From the NCBI GenBank assembly GCA_900240875.1, contig OESE01000219.1:742001-806000 (forward strand): 64,000 nucleotides of DNA. Direction: 5' to 3'. The notes below the pieces were generated by a model. The model was given only the letters and a program-made list of their open reading frames with translations, did not search any database and had not been told where the DNA came from. This document shows positions 1 through 9,470 of this stretch, in pieces. This stretch comes from Crithidia expoeki. Lineage: Eukaryota > Euglenozoa > Kinetoplastea > Trypanosomatida > Trypanosomatidae. The first letter of the stretch is position 1. Each line of letters starts with the position of its first letter. A program made the position numbers and the translations under genes.

Positions 1-94
1 TCCGACGTGCTTGCAAAAGTGCACGCGCGAAGTGCGAGGTCGAAAAAGCAAACCGAGGTGCACGGAGCACTGCAACCCTCCACTGAAAGAACAT
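1..94 (-). CDS. 5' end of a gene leaving the left edge; mitochondrial-type presequence
   Basis: On the minus strand an ATG at position 94 opens a frame that stays open for 31 codons to the window edge. The visible peptide begins MFFQWRVAVLRAPRFAF, has many Arg, Ala, Ser and Phe and no Asp or Glu, as in amphipathic mitochondrial targeting peptides. The start is supported by the DNA just upstream: a 30-base pyrimidine tract on the coding strand (131-160) followed by the first AG at 121-122, leaving a 5' UTR of about 26 bases. This is the usual arrangement for spliced-leader addition. The gene follows the NSUN methyltransferase in the same direction. The product cannot be identified from the presequence; mitochondrial targeting is inferred. 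Confidence 0.6.
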   Translation of the reverse strand, partial: MFFQWRVAVLRAPRFAFSTSHFARALLQARR

Positions 95-120
95 TACGCA
101 GGTAGCTGGAGGTGCCCGCT

Positions 121-160
121 CTGTTGGCGTAAAAAAGGAGAAAAGGAAAAAATGGAAAAG
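121..160 (-). promoter_or_regulatory. Probable trans-splice acceptor (polypyrimidine tract plus AG)
   Basis: The coding (minus) strand carries a nearly pure C/T tract at 131-160, then AG at 121-122, 26 bases before the ATG at 94. This is the typical spliced-leader acceptor layout of trypanosomatids. Use of this AG is inferred. Confidence 0.5.
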
Positions 161-451
161 CCGGCTAGTTTGCTGTTGCGAAGTAGAACCCGATATTTGT
201 CTTTCAACTCGAAAAAAAAAAAACAATTCGAGTCATAATTGAAGAACTTTCACTTGCTACTCGGCCAGCGTGTTTCATTGTACAGTTTGACCGTACTTCT
301 TCTATAGTTAGCATCGCTCGGAGTCTTTTCTTTCCTGCTTTAAGTGTGTGTTTCTCTTTGTCCACTGAAATAAAAGCTGATAGCGGAGCCGGTCGTAGAG
401 ATAAAAAGAAAAATAGAAAAACTCACCTTGAAAGAAGCCAAACAGGCACCA
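161..451. other. Intergenic: 3' UTR of the methyltransferase gene
   Basis: About 290 AT-rich bases downstream of the NSUN stop, with an A12 run (T12 on the coding strand) near 211-222. I see no gene or RNA. Confidence 0.5.
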
Positions 452-2503
452 TTACCAATGTTCCTCTTTGCTTTCCTCCGGTTTCGCCTCCACACCATCC
501 ACCTTCTTCCATATCTTTGCGACGAACAAAAAACTGCATGAGAACGTCCGGGGCCAGAAACGGCTACCGAGCTGTGCGGATGACGGCAACTGCTCATCTT
601 GTGGTAGGTAGCGACACATCCCTCTTTCCAACACCCCGTAGTCCAATGCATGGGCGTCAAGAAGGTCCTGCAGAGCCCTCGCTGCGGCCTCACTCTCGAT
701 GCACACACAAGGTGCAACTGAAGTGCTGTCTGTTCCATCCGTGTCGTTCACCACAACAGGCACATCGTGCGCGTACGAGAACGCCGGCACCACGACAGCC
801 GTTACCTTCACACCACATTTTGTTTGTTCTGCTGGTGTGTTCACGCGATCGAGGAACCGACGGACCACGAGCTCGTCTTGTGTGAAGGCATAGGAGCAGG
901 TAGAGTAGACGAGAGTGCCGCCGGGTTTTAGCTGCTGATAACCGTTGTAGAGTAGCTCGGACTGCAGATCAAACAAGGAGGAGTCATTGGAGGTCGAGAC
1001 AATACCATAAGGAACACCAGTAAAAGAACAACTCGAAAAGTTGAGGGCGGCTGCGGATCGTCCACTGTCGCTTGCTCCCAAGTTGAGGTGTTGCATGCGG
1101 TACTCGTTTGTGAGCCCGCGCCTTTTTTCGATGGCGGAGTTGTGCGTAGAAGGTGGTGCCAGCGTTGTGTCTTCGCCCTCCAATTGCACGTGGGAGACGG
1201 AGCCATCGTGCGAACACTCGGCATCGACCAGAACGCGGTCAAATAACCACGTTGTTGCTTTGTTGCTTTTGCCCTGTTGCCGTTGTAGGTCCTTCCAAGT
1301 AGAAAGAGATGCACGAGCTTGTGTTGGGGCATAAACGACGTGCGTGTCCTTTGAAGTGCTGCATTTATCATCAGGGGGAGCAGTTCTTGCTGTTATCGTT
1401 GATGCGGGTGCGGAGTTGGGCCGTGCTCTCTTTGCACAGGATGCCGGCCACCGCTGCAGTGTACGTCGCTCCCGGGCAGTGAGGCCGGTGCCAACGTCCA
1501 CCGCGGCATCGGAACTGCTGTCCATGCATGCTGCTGCATCTGCCATTGAAAAAGTACGCCCGTCACTGACAAAGACGCACACAGGAAGCGACGACAGTGT
1601 TTGCGACGGAACGTCGACAGCAAGTACGGCAGGTGACGCCGATGATAACGTAGCAGAATGAGAAGCATTGCGCGTACCCGTGCCGCGCTGCTGCTTCTTG
1701 AGTGTGGAACGGGTCATGTACAGCCTCGACAGATTTACATCTACGCCAACAGCCAAGCCTACTTCTTCTCTAGGTGCGCCATCAACATGCTTGCCGGTTG
1801 CTATGGCATCTGCAATCAAACCCAGTTTCATGCCTGGTGCGCAGCAGAGGTCCAGCACCCGCTCGCCTTTTTGTGGACGCAGCGCCACCACCGCGGCGAT
1901 GGAAGCGGCATCCATGGCAATGAGAATACCTTCTCGGAAGACAAGGCTGCTGCCCATCGAGTAGGACCAGGGAAGGGTAAAAGCGCCGCAAGGCAGCCAG
2001 GGCACGGCTTTGACAACCGCATACGGTAGCCCGGTGATCCCTGCAATGCCGAGGGAAAGTAGAATCGAATTGGGGACCAGCACACGGACGTGTTCTTTGC
2101 GGAGAGCTTCTCGTACCTTCGTTTCCGGTGAGGAAACCCGTGTAAGGTAAGTCTGAATGTTGCATCTCACCTGCTGCTCGTCTGCTGACAAAGAAGATTT
2201 CTCTGCAGGCAAAGCAGCCAACGCTTCCAAACGCAGTACGACTTCCACGCCAGCCTCTAGCACTAGCTCCAAGCAACGTGGGTTGACACGCACGTAGCGG
2301 CGACGGTTCTCCGGCTGCAGCAGCGGCCGCACATCTGCGAAGACCTCCGGGGGAATGCACCCTTGCCTGCAATGCTCGGTCAACTCTGCTGAAAAAGTTG
2401 AGGGGTACGCCGCTTGCGGTATGGTCACTGATGTGGCGGGTTTCGTCATGGTTGCTGTGTTTCGTGAGTCGGGGATGCGGTTAAAGAAGGAAATGCCAGA
2501 CAT
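452..2503 (-). CDS. NOL1/NOP2/Sun (NSUN) family RNA cytosine-C5 methyltransferase
   Basis: The 683-residue product has the Rossmann-type core of RNA m5C methyltransferases, which transfer a methyl group from S-adenosylmethionine to cytosine in rRNA or tRNA. Visible motifs are the AdoMet-binding motif I RVLDLCCAPGMKLG (about residues 216-228), motif IV VLVDAECSHDGS (about 424-435, with Glu-Cys in place of the usual Pro-Cys) and motif VI GGTLVYSTCSYAF (about 528-540). The Cys of the STCS motif is the expected nucleophile. Long low-complexity insertions lie between motifs I and IV. The frame is open further upstream only from a TTG, so I chose the first ATG at 2503. A second ATG at 2449 lies five bases after an AG that follows a strong pyrimidine tract and may be the real start. 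The exact RNA target is not visible. Confidence 0.85.
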   Translation of the reverse strand: MSGISFFNRIPDSRNTATMTKPATSVTIPQAAYPSTFSAELTEHCRQGCIPPEVFADVRPLLQPENRRRYVRVNPRCLELVLEAGVEVVLRLEALAALPAEKSSLSADEQQVRCNIQTYLTRVSSPETKVREALRKEHVRVLVPNSILLSLGIAGITGLPYAVVKAVPWLPCGAFTLPWSYSMGSSLVFREGILIAMDAASIAAVVALRPQKGERVLDLCCAPGMKLGLIADAIATGKHVDGAPREEVGLAVGVDVNLSRLYMTRSTLKKQQRGTGTRNASHSATLSSASPAVLAVDVPSQTLSSLPVCVFVSDGRTFSMADAAACMDSSSDAAVDVGTGLTARERRTLQRWPASCAKRARPNSAPASTITARTAPPDDKCSTSKDTHVVYAPTQARASLSTWKDLQRQQGKSNKATTWLFDRVLVDAECSHDGSVSHVQLEGEDTTLAPPSTHNSAIEKRRGLTNEYRMQHLNLGASDSGRSAAALNFSSCSFTGVPYGIVSTSNDSSLFDLQSELLYNGYQQLKPGGTLVYSTCSYAFTQDELVVRRFLDRVNTPAEQTKCGVKVTAVVVPAFSYAHDVPVVVNDTDGTDSTSVAPCVCIESEAAARALQDLLDAHALDYGVLERGMCRYLPQDEQLPSSAQLGSRFWPRTFSCSFLFVAKIWKKVDGVEAKPEESKEEHW

Positions 2504-2936
2504 AGGAAAAGTGGGAAAAGGAAAGGACTCATACAAGGTAATTAAAAATGAGAAGAAAGCAGTGCAAGTCTGCTTATAATCTGAATAAGCAACTGGGTTC
2601 AATTTTTAAAACTAATTCGTCTGACTTTTGGAAATGCAAATGCAAACCACACCTGTGGGAAGAGGGATTGAGGGGAAACACGCTCTACAACAACACAATC
2701 CCCAAACCTTTCATTCGATTACTTACGATCTTCCTTTTCAGATTCGTTCGAGCAAGTTAATACACGTTTGAAAGCTGTGCAACGTTTGCAGTAGGAGTCA
2801 TCGTCGGAAGAGTGCGGTGAAGAAACCGAACAGTGGCAGACCAATGATGCGTACACGCCCAGCATCCTATTCAATCAGATCTACCTGTGTGTAATCAAGC
2901 GAAGCAAACACTACCACGGCCGTCTTTTGCCACCGA
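2504..2936. other. Intergenic between PPR gene and methyltransferase gene
   Basis: Holds the 3' end of the PPR transcript and the acceptor region of the methyltransferase gene. A pyrimidine-rich stretch on the coding strand spans about 2503-2575. A 48-codon ATG frame (2719-2865) is discussed among the rejected items. Confidence 0.5.
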
Positions 2937-5105
2937 CTAGCGCTTTCGCCCCGCCGATGCTGTTGTGCCTTCCGCTTCTCCGGACATCGGCACCGCCGGA
3001 GGAGCCAGCTCCATCAACTGATCTGGATAGTGCACTCCCACCAACGGCGTACCCACACGCACCGCATTCCAGTGGTGCACCGAGGCCAGCTGTGACGGGT
3101 TCGAAGAGAGGACGTGCACGTCCGCGTCGGGGTTCAGCGACTTCAGCATCGCTGCCACCGCCGTCACGCGCTCTACGGAAGTGATACGCTGCGGTGACAA
3201 GAGCACGCTCGGTATTTTCAGTGAAGAAGCAGAATGAGATGCTGCACTTCCAGCAGTTGTGGTTGTAACAGTAGCGCTACTTGTTACTCCATTCGGCATT
3301 AAGCAACTTTCAACTCCACTTATGCTCTCCGATCGTATTACCATGTTTGTAGCGGCTGCTGTCAAATTGGCGCTGGTATCCTTCTCAACGTGGCGCATCT
3401 CCACTCCAGATGGTGTGAGACGGTCCAGCAGCGCCTTGCTGTAAGCGGATGTTCTGCCTGACGGGTAAGGAGAGGACGACGATGACAGTAGCTGTTGTGT
3501 GCCATCTTCATCGCGCTTCTGCTTACTTCCTCTCTCTTCAGTGATTGTAACAGGGAGCAGCTCTTGCTTCTCTGCTTCTGCCCGTAGCGCACGCAACGCT
3601 TCCGGACTGGACGGCCCACCCTCGCTCAAGTACGTGTGGGCCAACAGCTGGTGCGCAAACGGAAGGACACGCAGCATGCGCCACTCCTCGCGCTTCAGCA
3701 GTAAGCCTGCGCGCCGCAGCACCGTCTTCATGTAGCGACCCTTCACGGAGTCGCCGTTCTCACGCGCGCGGCGGGCCAGCAGGCGCACCGACGCAAACGG
3801 GATAAAAAGGGAGTCGTAGTGGCTGATGAGCGACTCGAAGGTACTCGACAGAAGGACGTTGTGGTCGACCACCGCCACACGACCTTGCACGAGCCAGCGC
3901 TGGTCCAGCGATCCCGTCGTCCCCAGCTGACGCGTTGCAGCGCCTGCGACGTCGCCGATCTTGTCTTGAAAGGACTCGTAGACGAGCAGCGCGTCGTGCG
4001 GTCGTGGGTGCGCCAACAGCGCGTCCAGCAACGCGACACTCAAAGCAAGGGTGTGACTGACTGGGTTCCCGGTGTCGGCGCAGTCCAGCCTGTACTCTCG
4101 CTCCGTGAACTGCGTCGCCTCGTGATTGAGCTGCATGCAGAACAGATTCAATAGTACATTGCGGTACATGGTGTCAGTGACGGGCATGCCCATTGCGTGG
4201 GCCTCAGCGACGCACCGGATGCAGTGAGAGACGCTGTGCGGATTGAGCTGCTGCACTGTGTTGAGTGTCTCTCCGCTGGGCTGGATGTTGTGCTGCTGCA
4301 TCGAGTGGAAGAGCTCAATTCCTTTTTCCCAATTCCGCCCACCCATTGTGGAGAGTACAGCGTTGTAGTGCCCGGCGGTCACCTCGGCGTTCTCTTCCAG
4401 GGCACGCAGAATGGCGAGGCTGTAGGACCACCGCCCAGGCATCGTCGACTGTGCAATGAGTCGCAGCAGTTCCAGGTACACCACGCCGTTTGGCTTCGTG
4501 CCGCTTTGCACCGCACTGGAGAAGATTTTCAGCCCAGCCTGCCAGGGCCCGTAGCGGCGGCAGGCGTTCATGACGGCGTGGACAGCGAGTGGGTCCAGCA
4601 CCTGCTTATCCCTCCAGAGACCCTCACAGTGGTGCATCGCCGCCTTCCAGTTCCCCGCGTTGCGGTAGGTCGAGAGGAGGGCACCGTGCAGCCGCTCGTT
4701 CACTTTCCCCTCGCTTACGGCGTCTTTCCAAAACTGCAGGGCCTTACGCGTTTGCCGCTCGTCGTTGGCGTGTGCCATGAGGATGCAATAATGTTGTGCG
4801 GTGAGGGGCTGCTGTGCCTCTCGCAGCGCCTGCACAAGGACTTCGGTGCGGTCCAGCCGACGTAGGGCACGGTGCTGCTTCAGTAACGCGACAATCTGAT
4901 CCCGGCTTAGCTCGTTCACCTGCAACGCGTGCTTCACAGCCACGGCTAGCTTCTCCGTTGGCGTTTGAGCTAATACGGCTGTCACGCCAGGTTTTGCTTC
5001 GCTGATGGGGTGGACGGCATTTTTACGTTTGCCGTACAGAAGGCGGCCGATGTCAGGTTCTCTGCGATTAGCTGGTTTAAGTAGAAGCCCGGAGGTACGC
5101 CACAT
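2937..5105 (-). CDS. Pentatricopeptide repeat protein, probably mitochondrial, with possible PIN-like C-terminal domain
   Basis: 722-residue protein. The N-terminus (MWRTSGLLLKPANRR) is basic and suits a mitochondrial presequence. Residues of about 75-290 form consecutive helical pairs of PPR type, for example the segments around AGNWKAAMHHCEGLW and RNWEKGIELFHSMQQ. PPR proteins bind single-stranded organelle RNA, and trypanosomatids use many of them in the mitochondrial ribosome and in RNA processing. After the repeats, GRVAVVDHNVLLSS (about 408-421), LFIPFASVRLLARRA and a C-terminal ADVHVLSSNPSQLASVHH resemble the strand-Asp, strand-helix and final strand of PIN-type nucleases; this is inference. 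A low-complexity Ser/Thr segment separates these parts. The longer frame begins with GTG, so the first ATG at 5105 was chosen. Confidence 0.75.
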   Translation of the reverse strand: MWRTSGLLLKPANRREPDIGRLLYGKRKNAVHPISEAKPGVTAVLAQTPTEKLAVAVKHALQVNELSRDQIVALLKQHRALRRLDRTEVLVQALREAQQPLTAQHYCILMAHANDERQTRKALQFWKDAVSEGKVNERLHGALLSTYRNAGNWKAAMHHCEGLWRDKQVLDPLAVHAVMNACRRYGPWQAGLKIFSSAVQSGTKPNGVVYLELLRLIAQSTMPGRWSYSLAILRALEENAEVTAGHYNAVLSTMGGRNWEKGIELFHSMQQHNIQPSGETLNTVQQLNPHSVSHCIRCVAEAHAMGMPVTDTMYRNVLLNLFCMQLNHEATQFTEREYRLDCADTGNPVSHTLALSVALLDALLAHPRPHDALLVYESFQDKIGDVAGAATRQLGTTGSLDQRWLVQGRVAVVDHNVLLSSTFESLISHYDSLFIPFASVRLLARRARENGDSVKGRYMKTVLRRAGLLLKREEWRMLRVLPFAHQLLAHTYLSEGGPSSPEALRALRAEAEKQELLPVTITEERGSKQKRDEDGTQQLLSSSSSPYPSGRTSAYSKALLDRLTPSGVEMRHVEKDTSANLTAAATNMVIRSESISGVESCLMPNGVTSSATVTTTTAGSAASHSASSLKIPSVLLSPQRITSVERVTAVAAMLKSLNPDADVHVLSSNPSQLASVHHWNAVRVGTPLVGVHYPDQLMELAPPAVPMSGEAEGTTASAGRKR

Positions 5106-5231
5106 GATCCTTCTTTCGGTTAGTGCTGTTGGATTAGGGTGCTTTATTGTTCTATAGCTAATAGCTCTCAGGTAGATCAACAAGGAAACCACGTCGACAC
5201 TGTGAAGTGGACAATAACCCGGTAAAAATGA

Positions 5232-5232
<1 letters not shown>

Positions 5233-5262
<30 letters not shown>
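5233..5262. repeat. (TA)n microsatellite
   Basis: About 15 uninterrupted TA units in the spacer upstream of the PPR gene. Confidence 0.95.
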
Positions 5263-5266
<4 letters not shown>

Positions 5267-5868
5267 TGTATGCGTGTATTATATAGGCGTTTTTTTGTTC
5301 AGCAGCGTTTTAATATCCCCAAAGTAGCTGCAGAAAACATTCAATAAAGCAACCGTTTCTGCTGTGCTGAAGGCGATGCTTGCAACACAGAATAAGTCAA
5401 GAAAAAAAAATAGAGCAAGACGTGTTTCACAAAAGATACGAGGGGAAGTACTAGATCTTTTTCCTTTTTTCAATCGTCAATAGTTGAGGGATTTGTCGGG
5501 GATGTGCAACCAAGACGAAAAACGACAACTGTTGCTCACTTGGGTTGCGGTCTAAGCAGTCTGTTGTGTTCCTCAGCTACACGCACTGAATTCGATTGCT
5601 TCTTTCCTTTCTGGTCTATTTCATATTGCGCCGACAGAGGAGTCCGTCTTTGACTTTACACAAAACCTGCTTTCTTAAGGGTCAGAATATGAAGCACAGA
5701 AGTCAGCTTTTCATCGAAGACGCCAAGTCATGATACTCGGCGTGCTGCAGCGGCAGCGAGCGTGCCTCTTCATTCTGATATTGGAAAACGGACAACATAG
5801 TTGAGAGGCAAACAACAATAAAAAGAGTAGGTAGAAATAACAGGTGTACCAGTAACGTAACAGCAAGA

Positions 5869-5888
5869 ACACACACACACACACACAC
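5869..5888. repeat. (AC)n microsatellite
   Basis: About ten uninterrupted AC units in the AMPK-PPR intergenic region. Confidence 0.95.
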
Positions 5889-6141
5889 TGCGTAGTTTAC
5901 AACAAGTTGCAGTGAGTACACCTAAAATCAGGTGTCAGACAAGCGTGTCACTTAACACGCTTATCAGCTTTCCTTTTTCGTTACCTTCTGTACGGAAGTG
6001 CGCGAACGGGTTCATGGTAAACAATACACACAAAAGCCTCGTGTCAAAAGGTAGGATGCAAGGAAACTTGAAATACACAAAGGCATGCATTGACTACTGT
6101 TTCATCATCAAGCAGAACACGATAACAAACTGCATTAATTA

Positions 6142-6168
<27 letters not shown>
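6142..6168. repeat. (AT)n microsatellite
   Basis: About 13 uninterrupted AT units in the same intergenic region. Confidence 0.95.
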
Positions 6169-6172
<4 letters not shown>

Positions 6173-6860
6173 TGCCAGATAGATCACTAGAAGATACACC
6201 CGGAAATGCCGCGTGCTTAACCTCGAGGATTCAATGCTGGAGCAAGTCCTGTAAAAATAAGACTTTGTTTGTTTTAAGTCCCCCTTCCCTTATCCCACAA
6301 CAGAGGAAGAGCGCAACGCCTGTTTAGCAAGTTTATCACGTGTGTGTACCAACGGCAACGATAAAAGGCGTGTCTTCCCCGTCGTTAAATCGTTCAGGAA
6401 ACATACAGAGGGATGCGCGTGGGGCGGGGACGGTGGCGTTTCTGAAATGCTCTGACCTTTGCCAACAGAAGAGACGTTGGGAATGTACAACAGTGGCGGG
6501 AAAAAAAAAGGTAAAAGAAGGTCCGATAAAGGAAGTTAGTTAGTCCCTGAAGAGGGGAAAAAGGGAAGGAAGACGAGAACGGAGCAGGCAAATACGCCGG
6601 TTGCTCCATTTTCCACCTGAACGCTCACTTCAACCTCATATTCATCCACGTACTTAGCCAACGTTATTCTCTTACCTTTCAGCTTCAAGTAGGAACGTGT
6701 ACCTTCTTCACTGTCCAAGCTAGGCTATAGATGGACGGTGCATTTGTTTTTCATCTCTCTCTCTTTTCCCCATTCCACGGTGAGTAGTTAGCTATGGAAA
6801 CCACTTAGCTCTTCAGGTACCGCTTTCAACCGGAATTAGCACGGCTTAAAGGTCTTCATC

Positions 6861-9362
6861 TCAACCCACACGCTTGATGAGAGCGTCGGAGATTAAGAAT
6901 ACCAAGTCCAGTCCAATCATCGCGTTGCGCATCACCTTTAAGTCCACTAGATAGCCTTTGTCATGACGCTCATGGATGCGAAAGAAGTACACCGACAGCA
7001 CCACTGGATTCACCGGAGCTGGCGACGGAACAGGCGTGCTGACGGACGACGAGTTCGCCGGCTGCGAGACCAGCGGAATCGGTGCCGACAACGCCCCCGT
7101 GCTGGAGTCGACGGACGGCAGCAAGGCGGAGCTCGAGCTGACTGTGAGCAAAGGCGATGCAGCCGCAACCGGAGTGTTGTTGTTCGCCACTCCGGGCAGG
7201 TCACCAAAGTAGTTTCCGCGCGCCACGGGACTGCTACTGTAGTAGCCGCCTGGGCTGCTCCGACCGCCACCATAACCACCACCGGTGCCGGGACGTCGTG
7301 GACGGGAGAGGTGTGGGTGAATGGACTCCTCATCACGCTGTGTGCTGCAGGCGGTGTCGTCGCCTTCTGGGTCGTCGCCGCTCGTTGCGCTTGAGAAAGC
7401 CGCCGCTCCACCAATGCGAATCGGTGCGGAGGATGCGGTCGACGTGGTGAGGGTGCTACGCCGCGTTGACTTCTCGGTGGGGGCGTTCAGCTGCGCCACG
7501 ATGTTCCACGTCGAAGCCGTCGAGCGAGCCAGCAGGCGGAAAGGCGAAACGACCTTCCACTCCATCCCGAAGCTGCGCAGCACGCCGTAAATGGCAGCCA
7601 GCGCGCACTCCGCCCGGGTATCCGTCATGAAACCGATGCGCCAGCCGAAGTTATTTTCGACAATGAACTGCTCCTCTTCCGCTGTGTACATAGAATGCTT
7701 GCGGGCCACCGACCCGACGCGCGGCTGGTCGCTGAGGTTCGCCCCGAGCTGGGAGGCGGCGCTGCTGCCACCCTGCAGACCACCACGGCGGTAGCTACCG
7801 CTGCCCACGCCGCCACCACCACTCGCACCCATAGCGACGCCGCTGCTAGAAGTCGGAGCACTCAACAAGCCGCCCCCACGCAGGCTGCTGCCCGTGGCAG
7901 CATAGGAGGAGCTGACGCTGCTCGACCCAATCAAAGAGCCGGAGCGTGCCTTCGAGGTTATGCGAAACGATCCAGCGGCCAGCGGCCCGTTGTTATTGTT
8001 GCCCCCGCCGCAGCCGCTCACATCGCTGCTGGGCCTGCTGACTTTTGCCGGGTCGCCGAACGTGGCGACGGAAGCGGGGATGAAGCTGCCGGTGTTGTAG
8101 GCACTTTTGTTCGTCGTGGCATCTGCCTCATCCAGCAACACCTCCATCGCGGGGCTCTGGGTGAGCATGAGGCCCATGTTCAGCTCCCGCTCCATCGCTT
8201 TGGGCTGAAACTTCGTCTGCTGTGGGCCGATGACGTGGCTCACACCCCGCGTATCATCACCAGCCATACCGAGTTCACGCACTTCGGCTGCAATCTCACG
8301 CCGGCGACGGGCGTCCATCAGAATGTTGTACGCCACGTACGCGTTGCCGGAGCCATGCTCGAGCTCCTTGCGAACATCGCGATCCCGCAAGCCCAGCCGC
8401 TTCGCCGTCTCGCTCACCAGGACGGAGATGATGCGGTCCTCCTTCACAACGAAGATAGACTCGTTGTACGACAGCCGCATCGGCAGCCGCTGGTTGAACC
8501 ACGCGTTGTCACGGATCTGCGGGATCGTCAGCCGCACCAGTGGGTCTACGGTAAGAATTTGCTGAATGAGCTCCCGCGGGCCGGGCTGCATGTTCGCCGG
8601 GATTGTGTACTTGCCCTTCTTAATTTTGCTGAAGAGAACCGGGATGCTGTCTTCGTCGAATGGCAGGCACCCGCACAGCAGCGCGTATAGGATGACGCCG
8701 CAGGACCAGACGTCCACCTCGGGACCAAAGTATAGCTTACCCGAGATAACCTCCGGTGCGGCGTAGTTCGGCGACCCGCACGAGGTCGCAAGAAACTCGC
8801 CATCCTTCATAATGTTCGACAGACCAAAGTCGATCAGCTTTACCTGCAGTCCCGTGCCGAGAAGAATGTTCTCAGGCTTCAAGTCACGGTGTACTACACG
8901 GAAGTGGTGGCAATATTCAATGGCACAGACGATCTGTTGGAAGATGTACCGCGCTTCACTCTCCCGCACACGCCCCTTCTGGACGATGTAGTCGTACAGC
9001 TCCCCGCCCTCAACATATTCCATGATAAGGTACATATCAGTCGGCGTTGAAATAACCTCGTAGAGACGACAGATGTTCGGGTGGGAGAAGAGCTGTAAGA
9101 TTTCAATCTCGCGGTGAATTTTCTTGTCCATGTTTGCCGTTCGCAGCTTTTGCCGGTTCAGAATCTTGATCGCCACGAACTCGCCCGTGTGAACGTGCCG
9201 GCCCTTTTTCACTTTGCCAAAGCTGCCGCGGCCCACAGTCTCGCCAATGACATAGCTACCAATCATCTGCTCTGGGACCATCATTTGAGGCGGGCCGCCA
9301 CCACCGGCGCGCGAGCGGTGGTAGATGCCTTCGCGTGTCTGCTGATATTGGGCTTGTGCCAT
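6861..9362 (-). CDS. AMPK catalytic alpha subunit / SNF1-type Ser/Thr kinase
   Basis: 833-residue protein. The kinase domain covers residues about 37-289 with every key element: glycine loop GRGSFGKV (44-51), VAIK lysine K66, catalytic HRDLKPEN (158-165), DFG (179-181) and the activation loop FLATSCGSPNYAAPE with Thr193 at the position phosphorylated by LKB1-type kinases. A UBA-like autoinhibitory segment follows (about 305-350). The C-terminal part FGWRIGFMTDTRAECALAAI plus the final VVLSVYFFRIHERHDKGYL segment matches the alpha-subunit C-terminal (KA1-like) domain that binds the beta and gamma subunits. It is longer than typical AMPK alpha (about 550), because Gly/Ser-rich inserts lie before and inside the C-terminal domain. 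It should phosphorylate metabolic targets under energy stress. Start is an ATG at 9362 behind a clear splice acceptor. Confidence 0.92.
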   Translation of the reverse strand: MAQAQYQQTREGIYHRSRAGGGGPPQMMVPEQMIGSYVIGETVGRGSFGKVKKGRHVHTGEFVAIKILNRQKLRTANMDKKIHREIEILQLFSHPNICRLYEVISTPTDMYLIMEYVEGGELYDYIVQKGRVRESEARYIFQQIVCAIEYCHHFRVVHRDLKPENILLGTGLQVKLIDFGLSNIMKDGEFLATSCGSPNYAAPEVISGKLYFGPEVDVWSCGVILYALLCGCLPFDEDSIPVLFSKIKKGKYTIPANMQPGPRELIQQILTVDPLVRLTIPQIRDNAWFNQRLPMRLSYNESIFVVKEDRIISVLVSETAKRLGLRDRDVRKELEHGSGNAYVAYNILMDARRRREIAAEVRELGMAGDDTRGVSHVIGPQQTKFQPKAMERELNMGLMLTQSPAMEVLLDEADATTNKSAYNTGSFIPASVATFGDPAKVSRPSSDVSGCGGGNNNNGPLAAGSFRITSKARSGSLIGSSSVSSSYAATGSSLRGGGLLSAPTSSSGVAMGASGGGGVGSGSYRRGGLQGGSSAASQLGANLSDQPRVGSVARKHSMYTAEEEQFIVENNFGWRIGFMTDTRAECALAAIYGVLRSFGMEWKVVSPFRLLARSTASTWNIVAQLNAPTEKSTRRSTLTTSTASSAPIRIGGAAAFSSATSGDDPEGDDTACSTQRDEESIHPHLSRPRRPGTGGGYGGGRSSPGGYYSSSPVARGNYFGDLPGVANNNTPVAAASPLLTVSSSSALLPSVDSSTGALSAPIPLVSQPANSSSVSTPVPSPAPVNPVVLSVYFFRIHERHDKGYLVDLKVMRNAMIGLDLVFLISDALIKRVG

Positions 9363-9422
9363 GACTACGACCGAAGCTGTAACAGATAATCACAACAGCA
9401 AAAATAAAAAGTATTAATAAAG

Positions 9423-9470
9423 CTTTGTGAACAAAAAAAAAAAACGGGGAAAAATGGAGCGGGAAGAGGA
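9423..9470 (-). promoter_or_regulatory. Probable trans-splice acceptor of the AMPK gene
   Basis: On the coding strand a long C/T tract (9431-9470, including T12) is followed by AG at 9423-9424, about 60 bases before the ATG at 9362. Confidence 0.5.

Larger units (their letters stand above)
5106..6860. other. Long intergenic region between AMPK and PPR genes
   Basis: AT-rich spacer of about 1.75 kb with (AT)n runs at 5233-5262 and 6142-6168 and a (CA)n run at 5869-5888. Two strong pyrimidine tracts on the coding strand lie near 6499-6537 and 6550-6590. Downstream of them only short ATG frames occur (22 codons ending at 6336; 51 codons at 5935-6090), so any product here is uncertain. Confidence 0.5.

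Noticed and set aside
2719-2865. 48-codon minus-strand ATG frame with CxC and CxxC
   Set aside because: It lies 70 bases after the PPR stop with no pyrimidine tract, leaving no room for a polyadenylation and splice signal.
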